A model generated the notes under the pieces. It was given only the letters and a program-made list of their open reading frames with translations, was not told the origin of the DNA and ran no database searches. From Acidimicrobiia bacterium (lineage in GTDB: Bacteria > Actinomycetota > Acidimicrobiia > Acidimicrobiales > Aldehydirespiratoraceae), in contig JAJEJB010000056.1 of NCBI GenBank assembly GCA_022828135.1, positions 122,747-186,746 on the forward strand: a stretch of DNA of 64,000 nucleotides, written 5' to 3'. This document shows, piece after piece, positions 35,575 through 45,117 of this stretch. Each line of letters starts with the position of its first letter. Position 1 is the first letter of the stretch. The translations under genes and the position numbers were made by a program.

Positions 35575-36141
35575 ATGCGCTACATCGAGCCGCGCGGGCA
35601 GGCCGACACCTCGGGCGCAGAGATTCGTGCGTCCTCCTCGACGAGGCCCGCGCGCTGGCGTGGGCGCGGGCAGGCTGGTACGGCGTCGCTGGAGTTGATG
35701 CTGGTGGTGCCGGTGCTGGTGCTGCTGACGGTGTTCGTGCTTTGGGCCGGCCGCGCCGGGCGGGCGAGGCTCGTCGCCGACCTGGCCGCGGGGGAGGCGG
35801 CCGCCGCGGCCGCGCTTTGCTGTGAGAACGGCTCCAACGGCGCAGCCGCCCGCGAGGTCATGGTGGAGGATCTGCTGGAGGCCCGGCCCTCGCTCGAGTT
35901 CTTGTGCATCGGCGGGGTGCGGCCCACCGCTCCCGACCAGGGGTCCGGCGGCCCAGAGTTCGTGCAGGAGCACTGGGTGGACTTCGACAGTGCCACTTCC
36001 GCCGGCTTCGGAACGACCGACGGCATGGGGGTGCTGGTGGTGCGGTTCCAATGCGAGACCGACGGCGCGCTGGCCCCGCTCGCAGGCGTGTTCCCAATAA
36101 TCACCGTCCACGGCCAAGCCACCGAAGTGGTGATCCGCTAG
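35575..36141 (+). CDS. TadE-like minor pilin
   Basis: 188 residues from ATG 35575. The ~36-residue basic leader ends RGRGQAG, followed by TASLELMLVVPVLVLLTVFVLWAG, the classic TadE hydrophobic helix with Glu at +5, and then GRARLVADLAAGEAAAAAALCC. The external domain has cysteines in LCCEN, FLCIGG and QCETDG. It follows the TadG-like gene by 10 nt and closes the locus; the gap to glmS (36142-36387) holds only CTTCTAAT repeated at about 36196 and 36209. Confidence 0.78.
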   Translation: MRYIEPRGQADTSGAEIRASSSTRPARWRGRGQAGTASLELMLVVPVLVLLTVFVLWAGRAGRARLVADLAAGEAAAAAALCCENGSNGAAAREVMVEDLLEARPSLEFLCIGGVRPTAPDQGSGGPEFVQEHWVDFDSATSAGFGTTDGMGVLVVRFQCETDGALAPLAGVFPIITVHGQATEVVIR

Positions 36142-36387
36142 CTTCGGCCTCGGGGTTCAGAGTGTTCGGCCCTCGCTACCGTGCCACCGCCAGGCTTCTA
36201 ATAGACCTTCTAATGGACGAGGCGGCATGGAGTGTTCTCCACAGGCACGGTTCGGCACAGCGAATTGCGAAACCCCATGTCAAAGTCACTATCTGGCACG
36301 GGCCAACACGGCTTGGAGGCAACTCATGACTGGCTCTCGTCGCGAGAACCTGTCATATGGACAAGAAAGCACGATACAGCCGGGGCG

Positions 36388-39300
36388 CTAGGAGCGCCAG
36401 TGGTCGGCCAGGTCTCCGATTGGGGCTGTCAGCAGGTCGACCGCCGGAATCTCGGCCAGACGGTCCTCGTCGAAGGCGGGCTCGGTCTCGGTGACCGCGT
36501 CGCGCAGCTCCGAGTAGCGATTGCGGTACCCCTGCAGGACGCTTCGGGCCACGGGGGCCGGAAGGGAATCCTCGAAGCGGACGTGGAGCAGCGTGATGCC
36601 CACAGTGGCGCCCGCAGCCACCTCCGGGACGAATACGACCGTGCGCCCGTCGTGGCGGCCCCGGGCGGCCAGCACCCGGCGCTCTCCCGCCACCCGGCGC
36701 TTGCTGCCGGTCAGTGAAGGGAACGAAGCCGTACGCGAGGTGATCCGGGTCGCGACGCCGCCCTGGTCTACGACGGCAATCTGATCCAGCCCGTCCAGCC
36801 GGTAGCGGGTGTGGCCCACCACCTCGGCCACCGCAGGGCTGAGGTCGGCCAGGGCCCGGATGGTGGAGTAGGAGAGATTGTCCCTCGGCGCGCCCCTGGC
36901 CAGCACGGCCCGGATGAGCGGTGCTTCCAGCAGCGTCTGGTCCGAGCGGGAGATGCCGACGGTGACGGTCTTGGCCTGGTGGCGGATGGCGTCGACCGGG
37001 CGGGTCAACTCGTCGATCCCGACCGTGAGCGCGGCCTCGAGGTCATCGACCACCGCGGCTGGAGTGCCGGCCCGGCCCAACTCCAGTTCGTATCCGTCCA
37101 GCGGCGCAAGCCCGGTGGCGTAGCGCATCAGCGTGACGATGCGCACTGCGGTGGACGCCTCCAGGTGCCCGTTGTAGTCGCCGCGCTGCAGACCGGCCGA
37201 GAAGGCGGCGCTGCTCGGCCGCAACGTGGGGAGAGCCAGGCTCAGAACGTCCTCCGCGGTGCTGTCCGGACGGGCCGCGGCGGCCTCGATGGCCGCTCGG
37301 GCCTCCCGCAGGGGCTGGGCTCCAGAGTCGATGGCCAGGGCGGCCTCGTAGCCGAAGAGGTGGCCCACCATGGTGGCGGGCAGGAAGGCCAGCCGAGGGT
37401 CCACCTTCGGCACCGGGAGCACCGCCGACGCGCCCTCGAAGCGGGTGTCGCCGTCGTCGGCCACCACCACCGGGGCAGCCCGGTGGGCACCGAAGATGGC
37501 CACCTCCTTGGCCACGTCGTCGGCCACCGAGCCCGACAGGCCGGCGGCGCACACCAGCACCAGGGGCTCGGCCGACAGGTCGATGTGCTTCTTGTCCTCG
37601 GTCGCGTCGGCCGAGATCGACATATAGCACAGTTCGGAGAGCTTGATCCGCACCTCGCGAGCGGCCACCTGGTTGGGCCCGTTGCCCACCACCGCCCAAT
37701 GGCGACGGCCCGGAGCGAGACGGCGGGCCACCTCGCCTATGGCAGCCCGCCGCTCCAGGACTGCCTCCAGCACTGAGGGCATGGCCCGAAGCGACTCGAG
37801 GAGACCGCGCCGCGATGCCGAACCTCCCTCACCGGCCGCCTCGCCCGCCACGGCCACGGCCAGCAGGCAGCCCGCGGCCACCTGGGAATAGAACGCCTTG
37901 GTAGAGGCGACGCTCATCTCCACGTCGCGGCCGTCGGAGGTGTAGAGAACGCCGTCGGCCCGGTCGGTCAGGTCGCTGTTGCGGCGGTTGACGACGGCCA
38001 CCACCGATCCGCCTCTGGCCCGCACCAGGTCGACGGTGCGGTTGGTGTCGGTGGTGGTGCCCGACTGCGAGATCGCTACCACCAGCGTGTCGGACATGTC
38101 GGCCTGCAGGTGGAAGGCCGACAGCTCCGTGGCGGGCAACGCCGTCACGTCGAGGGCCCCGGCGCGCCCGGCATCGGCCAGCAGGGTCCGGAGGCATCGG
38201 GCGAAGCTCTCCCCCGCCACTGCCGCGGTCCCCTGGCCGATGGCCAGGACGTTGGACACCGACCCGTCCCGCAACCCGGACCGGACCGACTCCGGCAGCG
38301 TCTCCGGGCCGATCGACAGGCCCGGACCGTCCGCAGTGTCGACGATCCTGCCCCGCAGCGTCTTGCGGAACGACGCCGGAGCCTCACCGATCTCCTTCAG
38401 CAGGTAGTGGCGGTGATCACCGCGGTCGATGTCCCTGGTGGTTATGGACGCGGTCGATGTCTCGCCGGGCTCCACCGGAAGCGGAGCGCCGTCGTAGGAA
38501 TGCCGGGACACACCCTCGATCAGGCCGGCCCGGCTGCCGTCCAACTCGACGATCTGGCCCCGGCCGGTGCTGGTGTTGGCGCTGGCGGCGACGGCCTCGC
38601 CGTCCATGCGGAGATACTCGGACGTCTCCTCCACCACTCCGTAGGGCTCGCTGGCCACGATGAAGGCGTCATCGGCGAGCCCGACGTACAGGGCCTGGCC
38701 GCTGCCTCTCAGCGCGAGCTGCAGACGATCGGGCGAGCCCGCGGTGCAGACGGCCACAGCCACCGAGCCCTCGCACTCGGCCACGGTGCGCCGGAACGCC
38801 TCGCCCGACGCCAGCCCCTCGGCCAGGCGGCGGCCCATCAGAGCGGGCACGGTCTTGGAGTCGGTGGTGATCGCGGGGGGTACCCGGACCCCGGCCGCGT
38901 CGAACAGCTCGGCGTAGTTGTCCACGTCCCCGTTGATGGCCCCGATCACGTACGGCGCGTGCTCGCCGAGCACCTCGCTGTTGAGCGGATGAGCATTCGC
39001 CTCCGAGATGATGCCGATGGATGCCCAGCGGGTGTGGGCCAGCACGAGCACGCGGGCATCGACGGAAGCCAGCGCGGCGGCCAGCAGATGGTCGGAGGCC
39101 ACCGCGGCCCGCAGGGCCGCAGTGTTGTCACCCAGTTCGCCTATCTCGGCCGCCGTCTTGTGGACGATGCTGAGCACGCCGTCGACGAGGCGCACCGAGC
39201 CCGACCCGAACGACGAGTCTTGGCCGCGGCTCTCCAAGGCCGCGGTCACGACGGGATCGTCGCGGCCGAGTCCGTGGCCGCTGACCAGGAGGTGCAGCCC

Positions 39301-39849
39301 GGCCGAGTCGCGCCCGCGCACTTCGAGCCGGTCCAGTGCAGTCAGCGCCTGGTGGATGGACAGGTATGCCTCGACAGCGGCCGGCGCCGAACCGACAGTC
39401 AGCCGTGCTCCCGCGAGCAACTTCGATACTGAGTGCGAGGCCCCCAGCCGATCTTGTCCGAGAGCCCACAGGCCGTCACGGACTCGCACCAGATGTTCAT
39501 TGAGGTGCTCCAGTTCGGCGGGATCGAGCGATGTGTCGGCATCGAGTCGGGCCTCCAGGGCGGCCACCGAAGCGGTCGCCCCGTCAATGAGGTCCCTGAG
39601 CATGTCGGCCACCTCTGGCGATTCGAGCAGGAGGCGCAAGCCGGGCACGCCGCCCAGCAGTTGGTTGGCGGCATGCAGCCGCTCGGCCGCGGGTCCCAAC
39701 TGTTGCGCGAGGTCCCCCAGACGCCCCTCGGCCACGGCGGCGCCGTCCGACAGGGCGGTCACGGCCGCCTCGACCATGCCGGTCACGTCGGCCACGCCGG
39801 GGACCGGCCGCGTCGACGGGCGGCGCACGATGGCAACTATCCCGCACAT
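36388..39849 (-). CDS. GlmS-like glutamine amidotransferase/SIS protein of unusual length
   Basis: 1153 residues versus ~610 for ordinary glucosamine-6-phosphate synthase. It begins MCGIVAI with the N-terminal nucleophile Cys. About 150 residues of helical sequence are then inserted before the rest of the glutaminase fold (RGRDSAGLHLL, LAHTRWASIG, AHPLNSE, INGDVDNY). Two SIS domains follow (VLAIGQGTAAVAGESFA; ISQSGTTTDTNRTVDLVRARGG; SVASTKAFYSQVAAGCL), and then an extra ~350-residue C-terminal region. It probably makes glucosamine-6-phosphate from fructose-6-phosphate and glutamine. The adjacency to glmM 1 nt upstream supports this. The insert and tail have no assigned role. Confidence 0.85.
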   Translation of the reverse strand: MCGIVAIVRRPSTRPVPGVADVTGMVEAAVTALSDGAAVAEGRLGDLAQQLGPAAERLHAANQLLGGVPGLRLLLESPEVADMLRDLIDGATASVAALEARLDADTSLDPAELEHLNEHLVRVRDGLWALGQDRLGASHSVSKLLAGARLTVGSAPAAVEAYLSIHQALTALDRLEVRGRDSAGLHLLVSGHGLGRDDPVVTAALESRGQDSSFGSGSVRLVDGVLSIVHKTAAEIGELGDNTAALRAAVASDHLLAAALASVDARVLVLAHTRWASIGIISEANAHPLNSEVLGEHAPYVIGAINGDVDNYAELFDAAGVRVPPAITTDSKTVPALMGRRLAEGLASGEAFRRTVAECEGSVAVAVCTAGSPDRLQLALRGSGQALYVGLADDAFIVASEPYGVVEETSEYLRMDGEAVAASANTSTGRGQIVELDGSRAGLIEGVSRHSYDGAPLPVEPGETSTASITTRDIDRGDHRHYLLKEIGEAPASFRKTLRGRIVDTADGPGLSIGPETLPESVRSGLRDGSVSNVLAIGQGTAAVAGESFARCLRTLLADAGRAGALDVTALPATELSAFHLQADMSDTLVVAISQSGTTTDTNRTVDLVRARGGSVVAVVNRRNSDLTDRADGVLYTSDGRDVEMSVASTKAFYSQVAAGCLLAVAVAGEAAGEGGSASRRGLLESLRAMPSVLEAVLERRAAIGEVARRLAPGRRHWAVVGNGPNQVAAREVRIKLSELCYMSISADATEDKKHIDLSAEPLVLVCAAGLSGSVADDVAKEVAIFGAHRAAPVVVADDGDTRFEGASAVLPVPKVDPRLAFLPATMVGHLFGYEAALAIDSGAQPLREARAAIEAAAARPDSTAEDVLSLALPTLRPSSAAFSAGLQRGDYNGHLEASTAVRIVTLMRYATGLAPLDGYELELGRAGTPAAVVDDLEAALTVGIDELTRPVDAIRHQAKTVTVGISRSDQTLLEAPLIRAVLARGAPRDNLSYSTIRALADLSPAVAEVVGHTRYRLDGLDQIAVVDQGGVATRITSRTASFPSLTGSKRRVAGERRVLAARGRHDGRTVVFVPEVAAGATVGITLLHVRFEDSLPAPVARSVLQGYRNRYSELRDAVTETEPAFDEDRLAEIPAVDLLTAPIGDLADHWRS

Positions 39850-39850
39850 G

Positions 39851-41197
39851 TCAGGCCAGAGCCTCGGCGACGCTCGCAGCGACTAGCTCGGCCTCGCCCC
39901 TGGCCGTCTCCAGGTCGGCCGCCTCCACCATCACCCGGACCACCGGCTCGGTGCCCGAGGGGCGCACCAGCACCCGACCCAGATCTCCGAGGCGCGACGC
40001 GGCGTCGGCCGCGATCGGACCGATAGCGGCGTCCAGGTCGGCGGACCGGGCCCCACCCGGCAGCGGCACCCCCACCAGCACCTGCGGCATGCGGGTCATG
40101 GCCGCAGCCGCGAGGTCGCGCAGGCTGCTTCCGGAGCGCTTGACTGCGTCCAGCAACTGCACCGCGGTGAGCAGGCCATCGCCGGTGGTGGCCAGGTCTC
40201 GGAAGATCAGATGGCCGGACTGCTCGCCGCCCAGTATCAGGCCCCGCTCCTCCAGCGCTTCGAGCACGTAGCGGTCGCCGACGGGGGTCTCGACCACGCC
40301 GATGCCGTGCGCAGCCATGGACCGGCGCAGTCCCAGGTTGGCCATCACCGTGACCACCACCGCGTTCCCGGTGAGCCGCCCCCGTTGAGCGCGGTTGATG
40401 GCGCACACCGCCAGGATCTGGTCCCCGTCGATGAGCGCGCCGGTGTGGTCCACGGCCAGTACCCGGTCGGCATCGCCATCGAAGGCGAGACCAGCATCGG
40501 CGCCGGACGACACCACCGCGCCCTGGAGGCTCTCGGGGTGCAGCGATCCGCAACCATCGTTGATGTTGTAGCCGTCGGGCTCGGCGTGGATCGTCTCCAC
40601 CTCCGCTCCGAGAGCGCGCAGGCATTCCGGTCCCGACCGGTAGGCGGCGCCGTTGGCCGCGTCGACCACGATTCGCAGCCCCTTCAGGCTCCGACCACCC
40701 AGGCTGGCGATCACCGCCTCGAGGTGCCTTCGACGGGCCCGATCACCTGCTTCGGATGCAACCGCGACCTCGGCCCCCACCTCGGCCGCGGCCCTGACCG
40801 GTAGCCCGCCCGCCTCTGCGAGGCGCCGCTCGATGTCGTTCTGAGCCTCGTCGCTCAGCTTGCGGCCTCCAGGGGCGAACAGCTTCACGCCGTTGTCGTG
40901 CCATGGGTTGTGCGACGCCGAGATCACCGCTCCTGCGACCTGCTCATCATCGCACCAGCGGGCCACCGCCGGGGTGGGGACCACGCCCAGGTCGACTGCC
41001 GACCCGCCGGCCCGCTGCACGCCTCTACGTAGCGCGTCGGCGAGAGGCGGGCCCGAGACTCTGGTGTCGCGCCCCACGGCGAACCGCTCGGCCCCCAGCA
41101 CCTCCGCCGCGGCCCGGCCCAGCGTCTCGACCGCTCCGGCTGTCAACTCGTGGCGAGCGTCGCCGCGCACCCCATCGGTGCCGAAGGTCAGGGTCAT
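39851..41197 (-). CDS. glmM: Phosphoglucosamine mutase
   Basis: 448 residues, the normal size. It converts glucosamine-6-phosphate to glucosamine-1-phosphate for UDP-GlcNAc. The active-site phosphoserine is in ISASHNPWHDNG (S95). The metal loop FDGDADRVLA, the sugar-binding GGEQSGHLIF and the phosphate-binding RPSGTEPVVRVMVE are all present. It is directly followed by the glmS-like gene, so the two steps of the pathway are co-transcribed. Confidence 0.95.
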   Translation of the reverse strand: MTLTFGTDGVRGDARHELTAGAVETLGRAAAEVLGAERFAVGRDTRVSGPPLADALRRGVQRAGGSAVDLGVVPTPAVARWCDDEQVAGAVISASHNPWHDNGVKLFAPGGRKLSDEAQNDIERRLAEAGGLPVRAAAEVGAEVAVASEAGDRARRRHLEAVIASLGGRSLKGLRIVVDAANGAAYRSGPECLRALGAEVETIHAEPDGYNINDGCGSLHPESLQGAVVSSGADAGLAFDGDADRVLAVDHTGALIDGDQILAVCAINRAQRGRLTGNAVVVTVMANLGLRRSMAAHGIGVVETPVGDRYVLEALEERGLILGGEQSGHLIFRDLATTGDGLLTAVQLLDAVKRSGSSLRDLAAAAMTRMPQVLVGVPLPGGARSADLDAAIGPIAADAASRLGDLGRVLVRPSGTEPVVRVMVEAADLETARGEAELVAASVAEALA

Positions 41198-41279
41198 GGC
41201 CGTTCTCTAGCCGGGTCGTCGCGGACCGGCATAGGCAGACCCGGGCGCGCTCGCAGGATGCCGGAGTGGCGTCCCGCGC

Positions 41280-41672
41280 TCAGCGCTTGCTGTACTGCGG
41301 TGCCTTGCGTGCCTTCTTGAGGCCGTACTTCTTCGCTTCCTTCTTGCGCGGGTCGCGTGTGAGGTAGCCGCCCCTCTTGAGCGTGTCCCGCAACTCGGGC
41401 TCCACCTCGACCAGCCCCCTGGAGATTCCCAGGCGAAGCGCACCGGCCTGACCGCTGGACCCGCCGCCGTGAATGGTGGCGTCCACGTCGTAGCGGCCCT
41501 CGGTAGCGGTAGCTGTCAACGGTTCGACGATCAGCATCTGGTGGGTCCGCGACGGGAAGTAATCCTCGGCCGTGCGGCCGTTTATCGTGATCGTCCCGGC
41601 CCCGGTCCGGAGCCGGACTCGGGCCACGGACCGCTTGCGGCGTCCAGTTGCTTGCACGAGTGGTGCTGTCAT
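41280..41672 (-). CDS. rpsI: 30S ribosomal protein S9
   Basis: 130 residues, with the conserved [14 protein letters not shown] at the start, [17 protein letters not shown] in the middle and the C-terminal tail [12 protein letters not shown] that reaches the decoding centre. It pairs with rplM directly upstream (13-nt gap), the usual S9-L13 unit. Confidence 0.97.
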   Translation of the reverse strand: MTAPLVQATGRRKRSVARVRLRTGAGTITINGRTAEDYFPSRTHQMLIVEPLTATATEGRYDVDATIHGGGSSGQAGALRLGISRGLVEVEPELRDTLKRGGYLTRDPRKKEAKKYGLKKARKAPQYSKR

Positions 41673-41685
41673 TCTTCAGATCACC

Positions 41686-42132
41686 TCATCGGGCCCGAGC
41701 GTGCTCGATGGCGAAGGGCTGGGGCTTCTGGGCGGCATGGGGATGGGTGGGTCCGGCGTACACCTTCAACTTGCGGATCTGAGCCCGGCCCAGTCTCGTC
41801 TTGGGCAGCATCCCCCGGATCGTGTCGCGCACGGCCTGATCGGCGCGGCGGGCCATCTTGGAGCCGTATGTCTCCGTGCGCAGGCCTCCGGGATAGCCGG
41901 AGTGGCGATATACCAGTTTCGAGTCGCGCTTGCCTGCGGTGAGCACGACCTTGTCGGCGTTGACGATCACCACATGGTCGCCGGTGTCGATGTGGGGGGC
42001 GAAGGTGGGCTTGTGCTTGCCCCGCAGCAGGGTCGCCACCTCGGTGGCGAGCCGGCCGAGGACCATGCCCTCGGCGTCGACGAGGTGCCAGCTGCGCTCG
42101 ATCTCAGAGGCTTTGGGGCTGTAGGTCGCCAC
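41686..42132 (-). CDS. rplM: 50S ribosomal protein L13
   Basis: 148 residues with [16 protein letters not shown] near residue 15, [16 protein letters not shown] and the C-terminal [16 protein letters not shown]. It starts at ATG 42132. The 208-base gap between it and truA contains a dispersed 44-bp repeat. Confidence 0.97.
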   Translation of the reverse strand: MATYSPKASEIERSWHLVDAEGMVLGRLATEVATLLRGKHKPTFAPHIDTGDHVVIVNADKVVLTAGKRDSKLVYRHSGYPGGLRTETYGSKMARRADQAVRDTIRGMLPKTRLGRAQIRKLKVYAGPTHPHAAQKPQPFAIEHARAR

Positions 42133-42253
42133 GTTCGCTCCCGTCGGTTAGTCGTTCGGCTGGGGCCCGCGCCGTCAGTTCGGGCCGTCGCACAGACCGG
42201 CATCTCAGGCTAGGACCGAGCCCGGCAAACGACAATCTCTGAAGCGCTGTCAT

Positions 42254-42297
42254 TCCCGCTCTTGTTCGCTGCGCTCACGGGCCGCTCGGGCCACGGC
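42254..42297. repeat. 44-bp intergenic repeat, copy 1
   Basis: This sequence, beginning TCCCGCTCTTGTTCGCTGCG and ending GCCACGGC, is repeated exactly (44 of 44) as its reverse complement at 46372-46415. Both copies lie between two genes of the ribosomal cluster (truA/rplM here, adk/infA there). It is followed here by a second module, 42297-42341, ending at the truA stop. Confidence 0.9.
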
Positions 42298-42341
42298 CTC
42301 GCCCGTATGGGCCGGACTCGCGCACCTATTCGCTCGGCCTC
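42297..42341. repeat. 45-bp intergenic repeat module, copy 1
   Basis: Starts CCTCGCCCGTATGGGCCGG and ends CGCTCGGCCTC. A 38/45-identical copy lies at 57920-57964, upstream of the AI-2E permease gene. It borders the truA stop codon. Confidence 0.75.
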
Positions 42342-43105
42342 TAGGAACGCTCGGGTCCCTGTATTTGGCGGTCGTAGAGGGCGGCCCAGAGCACGAGGCC
42401 ACCGGGAGGGGCCGGGGAGGGCGCCGCAGCTCGGTCGCGGGCCGCGATGATCGTGCCGACGTCGGAGGGCTTGTGCCGGCCGAGGCCCACCGACACCAGC
42501 AGCGCTACCAGCGAACGCACCATCTGGTGGCAGAACGAGCTGGCCTCGATCTCGAACACCGCGACGTCGCCCTCGAGCCACCAAACGGCCCGCCGCACCG
42601 TGCGCACCATCGACTGGTCGGGATGCGAGGGATTGCGGCGGCAGAAGGAGCTGAAGTCGTGGTCGCCCAACAGCCGGTCGGCGGCGGTGCGCATGGCCCG
42701 CAGGTCCAGGGGGTGCTCAACGTGCCAGCACAGGCCGCCCACCAGCGGGTTGGGTACGGGCGAGTTGAGCACCCGGTAGCGGTAGACCCGGCCGGTGCAC
42801 GAGTGCCGAGCATCGAAGCCGCCAGAGACCACGCTGGCCCTCGACACGGCGATGGATGGACCGCACATGCGGTTGATGGACCGCACCAGCCGGACCGGAT
42901 CAGCCCGCTCCGCGTCGGCGTCGAAGGACACAACCTGGGCCCGGGCATGCACGCCGCGGTCGGTCCGTCCTGCGCATACGAGATCGACGGGATGGCCCAA
43001 CACGCTGCTCAGAGCGTCACCGAGGGTCCCGGCAACGGTGGGTACGCCCTCATTCCGAGCGAATCCGTGGAAGTTGGAGCCGTCGTACGCCACGGTCATC
43101 CGCAT
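42341..43105 (-). CDS. truA: tRNA pseudouridine(38-40) synthase TruA
   Basis: 254 residues from ATG 43105, giving an N-terminus MRMTVAYDGSNFHGFARN; a longer frame to 43303 would enter rplQ. The catalytic Asp is in CAGRTDRGVHARAQVVSF near residue 53. FDARHSCTGRVYRYRV and the FLASSFCHQMVR-like EASSFCHQMVRSLV are standard. It modifies U38-40 in the anticodon arm. It sits after rplQ, its usual place in actinobacteria. Confidence 0.94.
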   Translation of the reverse strand: MRMTVAYDGSNFHGFARNEGVPTVAGTLGDALSSVLGHPVDLVCAGRTDRGVHARAQVVSFDADAERADPVRLVRSINRMCGPSIAVSRASVVSGGFDARHSCTGRVYRYRVLNSPVPNPLVGGLCWHVEHPLDLRAMRTAADRLLGDHDFSSFCRRNPSHPDQSMVRTVRRAVWWLEGDVAVFEIEASSFCHQMVRSLVALLVSVGLGRHKPSDVGTIIAARDRAAAPSPAPPGGLVLWAALYDRQIQGPERS

Positions 43106-43163
43106 GCGGACGACCCCGACCGGATCTGGGCCCTCAGTCAACTGAAGGCTCCGTGTCGCGCTC

Positions 43164-43517
43164 TCAGACCAGTTCGATGCGCGCCATGGGAGCGTTGTCG
43201 CCGTGGCGAGGCCCGAGCTTGACGATGCGTGTGTAACCCCCGGGACGATCGAGGTAACGAGGACCGATGTCGTCGAAGAGCTTGGACGCCATCTCCCGGT
43301 CACCCAGGAACTTCACCACCTGCCGATGATTGTGCACACCGCCGCGGCGGGCCTTGGTGATCATCTTCTCGGCGATGGGGCGCACGGCCTTGGCCTTGGC
43401 CTCGGTGGTGGTGATGCCCTCCGCCGCGATCAGCGACGCCACCAGGTTCGCCATCATCAGCTTCTGATGGCGGCTGCTGCCGCCGAAGCGGCGGCCCTTG
43501 CGGGGACGGGCCGGCAC
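43164..43517 (-). CDS. rplQ: 50S ribosomal protein L17
   Basis: 117 residues. It starts with KGRRFGGSSRHQKLMMANLV, where most L17 have GRxxxHRxAMLRNL. The EGITTTEAKAKAVRPIAEKMITKARRG core is intact and the short form lacks a C-terminal extension. One nt separates it from the rpoA stop. Confidence 0.95.
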   Translation of the reverse strand: MPARPRKGRRFGGSSRHQKLMMANLVASLIAAEGITTTEAKAKAVRPIAEKMITKARRGGVHNHRQVVKFLGDREMASKLFDDIGPRYLDRPGGYTRIVKLGPRHGDNAPMARIELV

Positions 43518-43518
43518 T

Positions 43519-44460
43519 TCAGAGCCCGCCTCGCAGCGACAAGCCGCGCTCGTCGAGCTTGGCCACGACCTCGTCGAGGCTCTTCTCCCCGAAGTTCGTG
43601 ATGGCCAGCAGGTCGTCGGGGGTCCGTTCCAGCAGCTCGTTCAGCGTGTTGATCTGGGCCCGCTTCAGACAGTTGCGGGGGCGCTCGGTCAGCTCGAGGT
43701 CGTCCACCATCAGCTCTGCCTCGGCGTCGGGCTGGGTCGGCGACACGATCTCGCCCAGTTCCAAGCCCCGCGGGTCGTCGCTCATCTCCTCGACCAGCTG
43801 GATGAGGCTTCGCAGTGTGGCACCGGCAGAAGCCATCGCGTCTGCCGGGGAGATCGACCCGTCAGTCTCGACTTCGAGCACCAGCAGGTCGTAGTCGGTG
43901 GACTGCTCGACCCGGGTGGCGTCCACGTTGAACGAGACCCGCCGCACGGGGGAATAGATCGAGTCGACGGGAATCACCCCGATGGCTGCCGTCAGCTCCT
44001 TGTTCTCCTCGGCCGACACGTAGCCGCGACCCCGGGCCACGGTGATGTCGACCGCCAGGCGGCCGGAGTGGTTGAGCGTGGCGATCGGAGCCTCGGGGTT
44101 GAGGATCTCGACGTCCGGGTGACGCTGGATGTCGCCCGCGGTGACGTCGGCCGGGCCGCGCACGTCGAGCCTCAGCGTCACGGGCTCCTCGCACAGCACC
44201 ACCAGCACCAAGTCCTTCAAGTTCAAGATGATGTCGGTGACGTCCTCGGCCACCCCGGAGATGGTGGCGAACTCGTGCAGGGCACTGTCGAAGCGGACCT
44301 GGGTCACCGCGGCCCCCGGGATCGACGACAGCAGCGTGCGCCTCAGCGAGTTGCCGAGCGTATGGCCGAAGCCGGGCTCGAGGGGGCCGATCGCGAACCT
44401 CTGTCGATCGCCGTCGGCCGACTCGAGGACTTCTACGGTCGGGCGCTGCATTACAAGCAT
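43519..44460 (-). CDS. rpoA: RNA polymerase alpha subunit
   Basis: 313 residues. The N-terminal assembly domain has RFAIGPLEPGFGHTLGNSLRRTLLSSIPGAAVT. After an acidic linker, the C-terminal DNA/activator-binding domain has ELTERPRNCLKRAQINTLNELLERTPDDLLAITNFGEKSLDEV, with the residues that contact UP elements. An internal ATG (codon 4) could be the true start. It belongs to the rpsM-rpsK-rpsD-rpoA-rplQ alpha operon. Confidence 0.97.
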   Translation of the reverse strand: MLVMQRPTVEVLESADGDRQRFAIGPLEPGFGHTLGNSLRRTLLSSIPGAAVTQVRFDSALHEFATISGVAEDVTDIILNLKDLVLVVLCEEPVTLRLDVRGPADVTAGDIQRHPDVEILNPEAPIATLNHSGRLAVDITVARGRGYVSAEENKELTAAIGVIPVDSIYSPVRRVSFNVDATRVEQSTDYDLLVLEVETDGSISPADAMASAGATLRSLIQLVEEMSDDPRGLELGEIVSPTQPDAEAELMVDDLELTERPRNCLKRAQINTLNELLERTPDDLLAITNFGEKSLDEVVAKLDERGLSLRGGL

Positions 44461-44498
44461 GGGAATCCTCGCCTCTCGTGCGTCAGTCCGAGTAAGGG

Positions 44499-45116
44499 TT
44501 ACTTCGAGTACAGCTCGACGATGAGCTGCTCCCGGATCGGTACGTCGATCTGTTCCCGGATGGGTAGCTCGCGCACCGTGGCGGTGAAGTTGTCCTCACC
44601 GCGGTCGATCCATGCGGGCGGGGTGCGATCGAGCACGTCCACGTTCCACTGGACGGTGGCCGAGCCGCGGATCTTGGCCCGCAACTCGACGGCATCGCCC
44701 TTGCGCAGCCGGTAGCTGGGGATCGTCACCCGGGATCCGTTCACGTTGAGGTGGCCGTGGTTGACCAGCTGGCGGGCCTGGAGACGGGTGGCACCCCAGC
44801 CCATGCGGTAGACGAAGTTGTCGAGGCGCAACTCCAGGAACCGCAGCATGTTCTCGCCGGTGACGCCCTGGCGGCGGCTGGCCTCGGCGAACAGATTGCG
44901 GAACTGGCGCTCGGTCAGCCCGTAGGTGTGGCGAGCCTTCTGCTTCTCCTGCATCTGCACCAGGAACTCCGAGGCGGTGCTGCGCCGCCGGGATCGACCC
45001 CGCTCCCCCGGCGGGTAAGGCCGCCGGTCGAGGGCGATCGCCTCGCCCTTGGTGCCCCAGATGTTGGTGTTGAGGCGGCGCGACACGCGCGCTTTGGGTC
45101 CGGTATAGCGCGACAC
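44499..45116 (-). CDS. rpsD: 30S ribosomal protein S4
   Basis: 205 residues. It begins SRYTGPKARVSRRL without the zinc-binding cysteines (C-minus form). It has ASRRQGVTGENMLRFLELRLDNFVYRMG and the S4 domain QARQLVNHGHLNVNGSRV. In alpha operons S4 often represses translation of its own operon; no matching pseudoknot was looked for in detail. Confidence 0.97.
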   Translation of the reverse strand: MSRYTGPKARVSRRLNTNIWGTKGEAIALDRRPYPPGERGRSRRRSTASEFLVQMQEKQKARHTYGLTERQFRNLFAEASRRQGVTGENMLRFLELRLDNFVYRMGWGATRLQARQLVNHGHLNVNGSRVTIPSYRLRKGDAVELRAKIRGSATVQWNVDVLDRTPPAWIDRGEDNFTATVRELPIREQIDVPIREQLIVELYSK

Positions 45117-45117
45117 G

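Noticed and set aside
38110..39432. 440-codon plus-strand frame opposite the glmS-like gene
   Set aside because: Shadow of the GlmS-like frame; no motifs.
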